Source: Crossaster papposus (taxonomy: Eukaryota > Echinodermata > Asteroidea > Velatida > Solasteridae). From it: a DNA stretch of 64,000 nucleotides. Below the pieces are notes generated by a model. It made no database searches, was not told the origin of the DNA, and saw nothing but the letters and a program-made list of their open reading frames with translations. The translations under genes and the position numbers were made by a program. Positions 1 through 9,922 of the stretch are shown here, in pieces. The stretch covers positions 1,612,001-1,676,000 of the forward strand of contig JBAIAA010000119.1 of assembly GCA_037893245.1 (NCBI GenBank). The letters run 5' to 3'. Within the stretch, counting starts at the first letter, position 1, and every line of letters begins with the position of its first letter.

Positions 1-952
1 TAAGCTACTTTCTTCTCAATCGATTTAAAAAAAAATACTTTGTAGATGGGCAAGTATTATTTTTGAGTACATTCAAAAGAAAATCAAATGTGTAATGGTA
101 TTGAATACAGATTTGTAATGTCATAAATACTCATATCCAGTTTAATTAGCTTGCCAATTAAAACAGGTCAGTAAATAATCCAGTATTTTCGGTTCATTTG
201 AATCAAACATTTCCTATAATTTGCGATTAACCTTGACTTTTTTACTTTGGTTATTGAACTTCTGATGTCGCTTCACAATGTAATGTACTTTGTAATGTAC
301 CCGTGTATAATTAAACTGAGTTTTGAAGCAAAGACTCTGTGCTTCAAACTGTGTATGTGTACGCACAAGACTGCTCTAGCCCAAGTGCCTACTATACTAA
401 TACCTTCAAGACAAATGTTTTAATACTTCAATCTGAAAGTACGATTGCTATATATAAATAACATTGTAGTTTGATAGGTTTTGTTTGAATGTAAACTGAA
501 TGAAATAAATGTCGATGTAACTGATTCACGTACTTTCAGCTCCTCTTGTTGTACGCGGTAAAATATGTCCCTTTTCGTCACAAACGTGGGGAACGCGGGT
601 TCCATTCATATGCACTGGCGCCCAGCAATGTCGTCCTTGGCCATTTTAATAATTAATGCTTTGTCAAACCTGAGGGATTTCCAAACTAAGGCTTCTTCTA
701 GGATGGGGCTTCTTGTGGGACTGGCTACACCAGAAAGCTTTTTGTAAATAGGGGCAGTCGCGGGTTGCATTTCAAGAATGAATAAGGATTTTCGAATAAT
801 CTGCGAGCCAAGGGCAGAAATTCATTCGCCTGGCCACATCCCGTCGAACCTCCGATAATTTAAGGTTTGGAAAATTCATTCTGTTTTGCCATTAAAAAAA
901 CACCCCAAAACTAAGTGAGACATAGGCCTAGATGTCCACAAATCACGTACTG
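1..952 (+). repeat. Module A, copy 1 (interspersed segmental repeat)
   Basis: An AT-rich segment that recurs at about 18192-18800 and 22529-23445 in the same orientation and at about 51240-52140 inverted. On the minus strand it holds a short conserved reading frame (about 606-833) seen again in two other copies. It runs directly into inverted module P at about 953, the same junction as at 51240, so A and P are contiguous in one version of the unit. No complete gene is seen. Confidence 0.8.
606..833 (-). pseudogene. Conserved ORF fragment of module A, unrecognised product
   Basis: About 75 codons are readable on the minus strand, including SGVASPTRSPIL, FDKALIIKM and DDIAGRQ. The same peptide, with scattered substitutions and no gaps, is readable in module A at 23107-23340 (minus) and about 51323-51546 (plus). 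Copy 2 opens further upstream with MWLGEY; copies 1 and 3 have a stop just before it. A second frame beginning FPTFVTKRDIFYR follows each copy. Conservation at protein level suggests a remnant of a real, probably transposon-encoded, protein. I do not recognise the family. Confidence 0.35.
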
Positions 953-1525
953 GGCTCGGTCTTTCTTAACCAATTCGCGCCGGAGGATATATATATCCGC
1001 AAACATTTTCAGAGTTTCAAAACGGATGACAAATAAACACGTCCCGAGCAAGGCCTGAAAAAATAGTTTACTATCCACGGATGACGCGTTAATCCCTCAG
1101 GCACAGCAGTTTAATTCCGCGGGGTAGTGTATATACACTGCAAACGTGTCCTTGTTTGTTGCGGTCGTGTATTTATGCTAAAAGTTACCCGCTAGCGCTG
1201 CGAAGGACGGGTGTGCACGACTGGCATGTATGGCATACACGCGGTGGACGTGAATATACGTCGACGTTGCCAATCATGCTTCGTTGACGCGGTGGACGTG
1301 TATATACGCTATATCGTGGTTCCCTTTGCTGAGCTCAGTGAAGTGAAATGCATAGGTTGAAAATCGTTAGCTTTAGAGTTCAAATAATCTCTGTGTTTTC
1401 TTTCCGCATTTAAGTTTGTTGCCACATCTCCATTGTTTGTCTTATCGATCAGTGATAACATTTTCCAACTCGTTCTCGTACCTTACTCTGTAGAATCAGA
1501 CTTCCCATAAAGTCCACGTTCACAA
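953..1525 (-). promoter_or_regulatory. Module P, inverted copy (lectin upstream module)
   Basis: This 0.5-kb GC-richer segment recurs upstream of CTL2 (about 15620-16140), CTL3 (about 54640-55190, inverted) and CTL4 (about 61150-61700), and without a lectin at 50640-51240. It contains spaced imperfect copies of GTATATACACGTCCACCGCG and the conserved end TTTCAGAGTTTCAAAACGG. Here it joins module A rather than a lectin. The fixed position upstream of lectin genes suggests a shared promoter region, but a transposon terminus is the alternative. Confidence 0.45.
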
Positions 1526-1529
1526 TTAA

Positions 1530-1883
1530 AGGTAGGATATACCATTGATAATTGCTTGAATTATCATTAATGGGTAGATTTTGGGGCTTGCATTTCATAG
1601 TAAATATCATTTAACCGACCTGTCCGAAGTTTTACAATCATGGATGCCGAGAAAAGCACGAAAAACAGCGTTTGTTTTCAACCGGCATTGGTCAGCTATT
1701 CCTATGTTATCTTTGTTTTTTCGCGTTGTATAAAATTATAATTTTCGGAATAATTACAAGATTTCTAGCGCAATCATTTTACTGGATGCCTAGAATCATT
1801 ATTTATACTTTCAAATGAGTAAGATATTTCTTAATAATTCGGTAGTAAATATTTTCAATATCTGCAAATGGTGTATCCTACCT
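1530..1883. mobile_element. piggyBac-type MITE, copy 1 (TTAA target)
   Basis: A 354-bp non-coding element lies between two TTAA tetramers (1526-1529 and 1884-1887). Its ends are inverted repeats: AGGTAGGATATACCATT on the left, and the right end reads AGGTAGGATACACCATT on the other strand. The empty site, a single TTAA between the same flanks, is present in paralogous modules near 15615, 47470 and 50650. That makes the boundaries base-exact and shows a late insertion. Confidence 0.85.
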
Positions 1884-1887
1884 TTAA

Positions 1888-2160
1888 CCAAAGCCAATTC
1901 GTTCTTAAATATCGTAAACAATGTTTCTTTTATTATAATTACTTTACACAATGCCACAGTAGATATATTACCTCAGTTCATTTTCACAGAGGTTTGTTGA
2001 AAACTCACCTTGGACAGGGAAAAGGACTGTTAAAATAAGACAGACAGGCGACTTAATTACATTTATAAAAAAAATTACAAAAAGCGTTATAGTCATGGCT
2101 ACTTTACATTCACGGTCACCGCGTTCGTTTACATCTTCGGCTCGGGTAATTATCAGCACC
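1888..2160 (-). repeat. Module M fragment, inverted
   Basis: Inverted counterpart of the segment at about 15460-15620, 47280-47480 and 50450-50650, including the conserved CGGTCACCGCGTTCGTTTACA end. Short ORFs here are incidental. It continues the P-M inverted order of the left arm of the first mirrored unit. Confidence 0.7.
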
Positions 2161-2735
2161 CAGACTCCAAGCGGTCTTAAACAGAGTGATTAATACCGAC
2201 CGAACGCACATTTTATTGCCATTCATAAATATATTTTTTGTAAAATTCAGCCACAAAATTGACGGCCACGTTGTCATTGCAGTGGACGGACTCACGGGGC
2301 CCATGTGCAGGGGCCACCTTTGTTGCCAGCTGGTCTTAAACACTTCAAGCCATGTCTTTATCATCCGTTTAATACTGGCCACGTGACGGGCTCTCGACCA
2401 ATAGAAATGCCTAAACTGTCCCAGGTATTTATGAATAATAATTTAAAGGTTGAATACACCATTGGTAATTGTGGGGGGGGGGGGGGGGTGGGGGGGGGGG
2501 GGGGGGGGGGTTATTTCATTGTTCAACCGGCCTCGGCAGAGGTTCTTATTTATAATGTTCTTATTCTTTTTTCGTTATCGGAATTATGAAATTCAATTTT
2601 TCAGAACAATTACATGATATCTATATCATCATTTTGCAGGATGCGAGAAATCATTATTTACTTTTAAATAATAAAACATGGAGACAAAAACCTGTTTGCT
2701 GTTCGATGTAATTTGTTGAACCTTAATCTACTTAA
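2160..2735. other. Mixed repeat fragments, no gene
   Basis: It contains a piece of the TIR element seen complete at 24199-25643 (2140-2240), a sequence shared with 26720-27160 (2290-2735), and a long G run near 2473-2511. The glycine-rich ORF across the G run is not a gene. The piece starting near 2435 is the left end of the TTAA MITE family. Confidence 0.6.
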
Positions 2736-2737
2736 TA

Positions 2738-2830
2738 CAGGGTGTCTCTAAAAAACGTATACCCATTTTTAAATTCATATTTTTGCAAAACTATGAATAT
2801 CTAAAAAACTAAACGACTGTCTGTGAAAAG
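2738..2830. repeat. Possible mariner-like terminal fragment
   Basis: The sequence TACAGGGTGTCTCTAAAAAA begins after a TA and recurs at 27168 and 55718 in the same context. The CAGGGTGTC start is typical of some mariner-type termini. No partner end or transposase is visible, so this is only a candidate. Confidence 0.3.
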
Positions 2831-3392
2831 GATATTAGTAGCGCCAGATCATGTCCAAATGTAAACAAAAAGCGATAACTAGGGCCCAGTAACTCGGACT
2901 GGAACTAGGGCCTACTGTTTTAACGGATTCCTGTGTAACTAAGTTCACGTTGACTTGGTTTAGTAACCTCTTTACCTGAAGTTAGGCTTGTCAGATGACT
3001 TTGATGAGATAGCGACAAACTCTTCCGAATCCTCGCTTTTTTCTGAGGCGGATGATGAGGAAGTCTCACCAGATATATCGGACCCCGCTAACCGCGAATA
3101 TTTCGTCACGAAAGGATCCGCCACAATGACTTGTTTTTTAGGACGCCAGCGTGAGTCTCATAGTCTTGGTGCAAGACGTTGTTGTTCATTATCAAACAAC
3201 AGAGGGCGCTGTTGGGAAACTTCCAGATAACCCAACCATGATACACATCAGCTCAGAACAACGTCTTAGTGATTTCGTCTCGTCTCACGTGACATAACCA
3301 AATGTGACCTCAATTGCATATTCAACAAAGGTCATATTGAAAATACGCAAGCGCACAAGTACGCTGCATAATGAGCTGACAGACTAGTACAA

Positions 3393-3670
3393 CGTACATC
3401 ACTGACCTCTATACATGGACAGATCATCCATTGTTTCATTTTGAAGTCGGCATGCAGAGAAGTGCAACATGGCGTCACTGCTGTGAGCCAATGAAATGTC
3501 CAGGTGTAGAGTTCAGTTGGTTGGTAAATCCACTGACCTCTACAACTGGACATTTCATTGGCTCACAGCAGTGACGCCATGTTGCACTTCCAGTTCGCGC
3601 CGACTTCAAGTGTTAGCACAGCAGAATATGGACAATGATCTGTCCAGGTGTTGAGGTCAGTGACGTACAT
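3393..3670. repeat. Foldback element, copy 1
   Basis: The two halves are inverted repeats of each other: CACTGACCTCTATACATGG from 3400, mirrored by the end near 3662. An inner palindrome around GGACATTTCATTGGCTCACA adds a second hairpin. Other copies are at 25855-26178 and, split by Helitrons, 38790-38820 plus 41625-41888. Inner arms contain ATGGCG/CCATGTTG motifs. Confidence 0.75.
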
Positions 3671-3792
3671 GTATTACTATGTATGCACACCATCAATGGT
3701 CAGAGTCAAAGTCGTGTAGGTACAAGACTCGTCACGTGTTCTGCAATACATAAACTGTTTATGCAAATTAGGTACGTCATAGGTATGCGAAG

Positions 3793-3820
3793 AATCTGCC
3801 CGGAATTTTCCGGGCAGATT
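3793..3820. other. Perfect 13-bp hairpin
   Basis: AATCTGCCCGGAA is followed by TT and its exact reverse complement. No T tract follows, and the role is unknown. It lies inside the 3161-3953 element. Confidence 0.6.
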
Positions 3821-4182
3821 GAACGAGTTTGCGGCTTCCAGATTACGCCCTCTATCGGTGGAATAGTCGCGACGCGTATAGTGTTGTTGAGTGCATAGGC
3901 CCTAAGGTTTTATGGTTTTACTAACTCAACAAGAACGTCTTGCACAAAGAATAGGGGTCTCACCAATCAGAAGCCGATCTTCAAAGTGAAGGCTCTTTAC
4001 ATTTTTGTTTAATGCGTACGAGTTCGGATTAATAATGCACTCAATACCTTCAATACCAGTCCCCTTTGGAAAGATTTAATTGAATAGCGCCCTCATACTT
4101 CAGCGAGGAGAACGGAAATTTGGCGTGCCCATAAAATCTATGTATTAGGGAATTATTTTTTCAAAGTGAACAACGAAACTAG

Positions 4183-4263
4183 CAGAGCGGGATTCGAACC
4201 TGCGACCTTCAGGTTACCGTACAATACTACCGACGCTCTATACCAACTGAGCTATCTTGCGCC
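4183..4263 (-). ncRNA. tRNA-like / SINE-head sequence, copy 1
   Basis: The minus strand carries a good box A (TAGCTCAGTTGGTATAGAGC) and a canonical box B (GGTTCGAATCC) at tRNA-like spacing. The acceptor and anticodon stems do not fold cleanly, so a working tRNA is unlikely and a tRNA-derived SINE head or tRNA pseudogene is more likely. Copies lie at 42042-42123 (box B damaged) and 56760-56842 in the same module context. The surrounding 4063-4930 is shared with those copies and holds no gene. Confidence 0.55.
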
Positions 4264-4929
4264 CTATGTTGGCGGTCTCCCAAATTGGCAGCACTCAATG
4301 AGGATACGACTTTGTAACTTATAATTTGTCACACAGGTTCAAGTCTCGCCTTGCGATTTTTTTGTTTACTTTGAAATTTAGGAACTAGTTAAATGCTCTC
4401 CCTCCTCCCGTCCCCCGACCCCTTCCGTCCAGGGTTGTGTGAAATTGGGTGTGCAGGCAAACCGGCTAAAACCCCCACTCCTATTAACCTTGCATTTTTG
4501 TTGGGGGGGGGGGGGGGGGGGAGGAGAAACAATTATTTATATTCACATAATTCGGTAATCTGAAATGCTTCAAAACTACGGTCCACGCAGATACGAGATA
4601 AACTATTTGTCAATAGGGGGCGCTAATTACATTTTCACCAAACACAGTATGAGATTGGTGCCAAAAGGAGCACCATTAAGGAAGTGTTAATGAACTTTTT
4701 GCCAAATTGAGCCAAAAGGGATAAGGGAGCAGTGTGAATGAAAGCCGATTGTATTTGTGTGACGTAAAGTCACAATGGCAAAGAGAGTGTATGCTTCATT
4801 GTATGCTTCATTGAGTCCATATGGCACTTTTGGGATTGATAGGGATAATTATACTTACGAGTCAGGTGAACCAGTGACATGCAGTGTATTCTGCAGTGTA
4901 TTCTGCAGTGTATAGGAACTTCTGAAGTT

Positions 4930-5475
4930 TCTTCATCTCGTTCCCAGATTCATTTCATTAAAGCTGAAAGTCTGAAGGGCTGAATGGTCCAATAAAAACA
5001 CACTGAAAAGATGGGGAGGGTCGCGCGGTGTGGAAGCAAGAATGAAGGGAAAGGGAGGGGGAAGGAAGAGGGGTGGTAATCTCCCCTCCCCCACTTCTCT
5101 CCCCCCCCCACTTCTCCCCCCCCCCCCCCACTTCTCTCCCCCCCCCCCAACTTCTCACCCTCCCCCACTTCTCCCCTCCCCAACTTCTCTCCCTCCCCCA
5201 CTTTTACCCCCCTCCCCCACTCGTTTCCCCCCTCCCCCGCTTGTTTCCCCCTCCCCCACTTTGTTCCCCTCTCCCACTTTTTTCTCCCCCTCCTACTTTT
5301 CCCCCTCCTCACTTCTCCCCCTCCCCCTCTTCTCCCCCTCCCCCACTTCTCCCCCTCCCCCACTTTTCCCCCCTCCCCCACTTTTTCCCCACTCCCCCCC
5401 CCCTCCCCCGCTTCTCCCTTTTCCCCCTACTTCTCCCCCCCACTTCCCCCTCCTTAGGTGATGCGTAAGGTATGA
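4930..5475. repeat. Pyrimidine minisatellite (about 17-bp unit), copy 1
   Basis: From about 5085 to 5455 the plus strand is almost pure C and T, built on a unit like CCCCCACTTCTCCCCCT. The flanks are shared with copies at 42740-43320, 57480-58015 and, inverted, 19975-20390. Long proline- or glycine-rich ORFs on both strands are artefacts of the repeat. Such mirror-like purine/pyrimidine tracts can form triplex DNA. Confidence 0.9.
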
Positions 5476-7659
5476 AGGAATTAAAGGTAAGATACACAAA
5501 TGGTAATTGCTTTATCATGAATTATCATGAATGGGTGGATTTCGGGGTGTTGTAATTTATAGTACATGTAAATATCATTTAACTGGGCTGTCCAGAGTTT
5601 TACAATCATGAATGCTGAGAAAAGGAAGAAAAACGGCGTTCGTTTTCGACCGGCGTCAGGGTGTTGTTCTTGTTCCCTCACGATCGGGTCCACGGAGCTC
5701 GCGGGTCTACGGAGGCCAAGCAATTTGCCCGTTCCGAACAGGCACATTTTGAACTAGCACTGTACTAGTTTCAATTACATAAGAAACGACTATCATTCTA
5801 ATAGAGATATCTCTTTTATAATATAAATGTCACTATTTCTGATAGAGCTATCAGAAATATAGAAATAATCATACAACTCCCAGTCAGTCATTAATACAAC
5901 ATTAAACATGAACGACTTTCAGATTTCAACAGTTATGATAATTTAATTTTAATTGTATTTTTATTCTAAAAGTCTGGACATGATGCTACAAATGACTGAA
6001 CTGAACATTTAGTAATTGTGTTCATACAGTGGTGAAGCTTCTTTATCCCTAACAGTCCTCAATCCTCCAAAATCAATATGATTGTGCACACACCTTAGTT
6101 ATAGGGTTAACAATCTTGTTTATTACATAAACAAACAAAAAAGATACAAAAGCCTTACTTGGCTTGACAATATTGACCAACTTGTTATTCAAAGTGCAAT
6201 TGATAACAACCATTGTTTCTATAGCTTTAACGTCCCTTGATTATGATGTGCATCACGAAACGACATATTTAACATCAATTCAATAACTATAAATAAATTA
6301 TATCAAACTATAAAATAAGTTTGTTTCTATTCAAAGGTACACACATAGGATCAATAGCTTTTGATGCATGCTACAAATCTAAACTAGCAAGGTACATTAA
6401 AACTGACACATTGATTAGCTCAGTGAAAAACTTTACATTTTGTGAATTGTTTTATTTATTATTATTGTGCATTGATTATCAACGGGCTAACATTTAAAAT
6501 ACAATTAATCAGAACTGTAAATATTTCTCTAGCTGACCAAAAATTGACCACATTTTGAAATTAATTGGTAAATGACTAAATTGGTGCATGCTACAAATCT
6601 GATCTAGCAAGGTACATTAACAATGACACATTGATCAGCTCAGTGTAATATCGTGCTGGATATAGCAGAAATGCCGCACTGTTTTACGGGTACTGCACTC
6701 TATATCACCACGTTTACATTCGCGGGTCTATACGGAGGCCAAGCAATTTGCCCGTTCCAAACAGGCACATTTTGAACTAGCACTGCACTAGTTTCAATTA
6801 AATAGAAATAAACTATCATTCCAATAGAGCTAGGCCTATCTCTATTGCTAGAATATAAATGTCACTATTTCTGATAGAGCTATCAGAAATATGTTTTTAT
6901 AACTCCCAGTCGGGTTATTAATACAACTTTAAACATGAACGACTTTCAAATTTCAAAAGTAATTTAATTTAAATTATATTGTATTATTATTCTAAAAGTC
7001 TGGACATGATACTCTCTAAAAGTCTAAACTGGACATCTAGTAATCGTGTCCATACAGTGGTGAAGGTTCTTTATCTTGTTTATTTGTTTTAAAAAGAGTT
7101 AAAAAAGCCTTATTTGGCTTGACAATATTGACCAACTTGTTATTTAAAGTGTAATTAATAAAAAAAATCTTTTTTTATAGCTTTAACGTCCCTTGAAATC
7201 GGATGTGCATTACGAAACATTCATTCTAAACGAATAATTGCTTCAAATGTGTGTTACGGAAATATTTAACATCAATTCAATAAGAGTATAAATAAACTAT
7301 ATCGAACTGTAAAATTGAAGTGTTTCTATTCAAAGGTACACACGTCAGATCAATTGCTTTTGATGCATGCTACAAATCTGATCTAGCAAGGAACATTAAA
7401 ACTGACACATTGATCAGCTCAGTGGAAAACTGTAACTTTTGTGAATGTTTTTATTTATTATTATCGTGCATTGATTATCAACGTGCTGACATTTAAAATA
7501 CAATTAATTAAAACTGTGAATCTTTCTCTAGCTTAATGATTGCTTAAAATCGTAAGTATGTGCACCACAAATAAAAGTATATTTAAGTTGCGGTTAATTT
7601 CTTTAAACCAATTTCCATTAAATTTCACATCTTGGTCACTCATTTTGAACATTGTCTCA

Positions 7660-7895
7660 GGAATATTCGTTAATACGGATCAATTTCTTCTAATAATTAT
7701 AAGCTTATTAATAATGCGGAAAGGCGGCTGTCAGAGATCGAATTCGTCTTATTTCAATCAATTTCAAACTTATTACACATCAAACTAATTTAATTAGCAT
7801 CAGTTTGAAACTTATCTGAATTCGATCTCTGAATGCTGCCTTTGGGCAACAGCGTAGACGAATTTGATCTGTAATAACGAAATTAAATGTTTAGA
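7660..7895. repeat. Foldback hairpin of module C, copy 1
   Basis: The left arm (GCGGAAAGGCGG, GAGATCGAATTCGTCTTAT) and right arm (GAATTCGATCTCTGAATGCTG) are inverted, and outer homology extends to both sides. Similar foldbacks lie near 8590-8800, 19085-19330, 44505-44720, 45480-45690, 48695-48905 and 59165-59395. It looks like a MITE family with long terminal inverted repeats. Confidence 0.65.
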
Positions 7896-8136
7896 TAGAT
7901 TGACCACATTTTGAAATTAATTGGTAAATGACTGAATTGGTGCATGCTACAAATCTGATCTAGCAAGGTACATTAACATTGATCAGCTCGGTGAAAAACT
8001 TAAAATGTTGTGAAAACCCTTGCTAATAATAACTATTAGGAGTAATATCCATCTTCAAGTTTTCCAATAATGCCGGTCGTATCACATACGCACACGCCTT
8101 TCCACTCCTACAACAATTACATTAGTTTAATACTAG

Positions 8137-8322
8137 TTACACAACGCATCAACTTGAAAACATCCGTTTTCATGCACAAAGCCCTGCAAAACACATTGCC
8201 AAAAATCCCGAAGTACATAATAGGATCCAACAGTAACTTAAGAGTTCCTCGCATATTCAAAAGGGCAGGGGACGGGGGCCTTCTCAGTGTCTGGTCCCCG
8301 ATGCTAGAATTCCTTACCTAAC
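8137..8322 (+). pseudogene. CR1/L2-type LINE 3'-end fragment, copy 1
   Basis: The translation contains FMHKALQNTLP, NLRVPRIFKRAGDGG and LLSVWSPML. This is the pattern of the last part of CR1/L2-like reverse-transcriptase ORFs (MHKAL..., R.PR....AG...LSV..P.LWN). A second decayed copy lies at 44987-45166. Both are truncated and embedded in module C, so they were duplicated with it. Family assignment rests on motif resemblance only. Confidence 0.45.
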
Positions 8323-8582
8323 ACCCGCAAATTCGGGATTTATCCTTACCCGCGCATTAGTAACTTGTGAAAATACGAGTTATACATCGTAGTATTATCA
8401 TTAATAACGTGCACACATTTAAAATACAAATAATTAAAACTGTGAATCTTTTTCTAGCTTAATGATTGCTTAACGTCGTAAGTATATACATCATAAAATA
8501 TTCGTGCTAAAATGTAAAGCCTAATTAATTTGCGGTTAATTGCTTTAAACCAATTTTCATTCAATTTCAAATTTCAAGGTTT

Positions 8583-8800
8583 TTCTAATATAAGCTTAAT
8601 GCGGAAAGGCAGCATTCAGAGATCGATTTCGTCTGATATCAATCAATTTCAAACTTATGTTAAATAAACTAGTCTGGTGTGTGTTTGAGTCAAGCACACA
8701 ATTGACAAATGTAATTAGCATAAGTTTGAAATTAACTGATATAAGACGAATTCGATCTCTGAATGCTGCCTTTGGGCAACAGCGTAGACTCAGTGTAATG
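8583..8800. repeat. Foldback hairpin of module C, copy 2
   Basis: Same foldback family as 7660-7895. The arms carry GGCAGCATTCAGAGATCG and its inverted partner. The loop holds a nested palindrome around GTGTGTTTGAGTCAAGCACAC. Confidence 0.65.
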
Positions 8801-9196
8801 ACGAAATAAAAATGTATAAATAGATGGACCACATTTTGAAATTGAATGGTAAATGTATATACATGTATATACAAATTATTCTTACGTTTTTTTTTAATTT
8901 AAAATGCAATGCAACAGATTAGTTAAATGGAGCATTTAAAAGATACATTTTGTTTTTTTATATTGGCACTTCTTAAGCAGTTTTAGATTTCTTCAGTTTG
9001 TTTATATGCCTGTAAAATATTCCCGATAAACGGTAATATCATCTGGGAGTGAGACTTGCTTTAATAACTTAATTGTTTGTGTGCTTCTCTGTAGACTATA
9101 ATTTTAGGCTTCAAAGTTTGTTTCAAAAACCACTACCAGAAGGGTTTATTATATGGGAGTGTATTTTAGTGTAACACCTATATTGGGCCTAGCCAT

Positions 9197-9922
9197 CTAA
9201 ATATGAAATAACTGATAATGATGGCAAGAGGGATCTTGATCGAGGCTTTCTTTGTCTGCTTCATGGTGAGTGATGTCATTCAGCTGGCAGATTAGCACCT
9301 CTTCGCTTACCTGTCGCAGATTGAAGGAGCGGCATCGAGGCTCTTTCAGGCACACCAAGCCACACGAGATGAAACCCTTGACCGATAACTCCTTGATGAC
9401 GCGACCGGTCAGGCAGTGGGATTGGGAGAGGCTGTATGCGTAAGCTCGAGGGCAGGACGTAGTCGGTAGGGTCGTCGGAGACGGCGGGTGAATTTTACAG
9501 ATCGGATAATACAGTTCCGTGCATTGCCAGTCATCCCACGTACCATCCCAACGGCTCATATATGGGCATAAACTGTCTTGTGGCCCGCTTACTAGATACC
9601 AGTTGAAGTAGGTGCACAAAGCGCCGTCTGCAGCTCGAACCCAGTTGCCTGATGGTGTATCCCTCTTGCAGCCGATCCAACAACGCAAACCTCTAACATT
9701 GCTGAAAAACATGTCCCAGATGAACTGATTTTCGGCCGGGGAGTTGGGAGCTGCCAAGCTACCACCGACGTCAGAGCAGGCTGCATTACCGTCATCCCAT
9801 GTCATCACCTGAGTCAGAAGTTGGTAGCAAGAACCGGAGAAAGTCTCCTGACCAGGCTGGCAAGCCCAGGCATAAACCCAGGCGACCGTGCTGAACCACA
9901 GAGTCTCTAAAGGTAGATTCAT
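9197..9922 (-). CDS. C-type lectin with C-terminal PAN/apple-like domain (CTL1)
   Basis: The product is 241 aa. A weak hydrophobic N-terminus (about 1-20, possible signal peptide) precedes a C-type lectin domain at C21-C142. That domain shows WIG at 82-84, CTYFNWY near 103-109 and a WDDWQC variant of the WND motif at 129-134. No EPN or QPD sugar-specificity motif is visible, so calcium-dependent sugar binding is uncertain. A proline/threonine linker leads to a cysteine-rich domain (C157-C233) with the spacing of a PAN/apple fold, which usually binds proteins or glycans. It is one uninterrupted exon. It sits exactly at the C/M module junction, and the equivalent junctions at 46030 and 59740 lack it. 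The start is the first ATG; an in-frame upstream exon cannot be excluded. A secreted immune-type lectin is the likely role. Confidence 0.75.
   Translation of the reverse strand: MNLPLETLWFSTVAWVYAWACQPGQETFSGSCYQLLTQVMTWDDGNAACSDVGGSLAAPNSPAENQFIWDMFFSNVRGLRCWIGCKRDTPSGNWVRAADGALCTYFNWYLVSGPQDSLCPYMSRWDGTWDDWQCTELYYPICKIHPPSPTTLPTTSCPRAYAYSLSQSHCLTGRVIKELSVKGFISCGLVCLKEPRCRSFNLRQVSEEVLICQLNDITHHEADKESLDQDPSCHHYQLFHI

Larger units (their letters stand above)
3161..3953. mobile_element. Non-autonomous DNA element with about 25-bp TIRs
   Basis: The left end TAGTCTTGGTGCAAGACGTT and the right end (other strand TATTCTTTGTGCAAGACGTT) are inverted repeats. They are flanked by near-identical 8-9 bp direct repeats ending in GTCTCA (about 3152-3160 and 3954-3962). 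The 56.46-kb and 38.64-kb piggyBac copies show the uninterrupted site. The 8-9 bp duplication fits hAT or Mutator-like elements. It holds no transposase but contains a foldback repeat. Confidence 0.65.
2832..4062 (-). mobile_element. piggyBac-like remnant (exon 1 and 5' region), split by an insertion
   Basis: Minus-strand exon 1 of a piggyBac-like transposase gene lies at 2976-3124. It encodes an acidic, serine-rich N-terminus and ends at a GTAAAG donor. The upstream flank of the same element continues at 3963-4062, after an unrelated insertion. Related remnants are at 38335-38785, 56165-56620 and 20580-21850. The start codon position reads GTG here rather than ATG, so this copy is dead. Only the remnant at 20.6-21.8 kb keeps part of the catalytic exon. 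Confidence 0.65.
5476..9060 (+). repeat. Module C region (AT-rich segmental repeat), U1 copy
   Basis: Shared with 43320-45780, 58010-59740 and, inverted, 18800-19580 and 63420-64000. It starts with a TTAA-MITE left half (5480-5660). A stretch bearing ACATTTTGAACTAGCACTG occurs twice here (5740 and 6765), so part is tandemly duplicated. It holds foldback hairpins and a LINE tail, listed separately. Other ORFs are short and not conserved. Confidence 0.75.

Noticed and set aside
4183-4263. Functional tRNA gene
   Set aside because: Boxes A and B are good, but acceptor and anticodon stems do not pair and copies lie in the same duplicated module; called tRNA-like instead.
5030-5461. Long proline-rich ORFs on the plus strand and glycine-rich ORFs on the minus strand (also at 20 kb, 43 kb and 57.6 kb)
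   Set aside because: They arise from the CT-only minisatellite, which is open in several frames on both strands; no start context or conservation.
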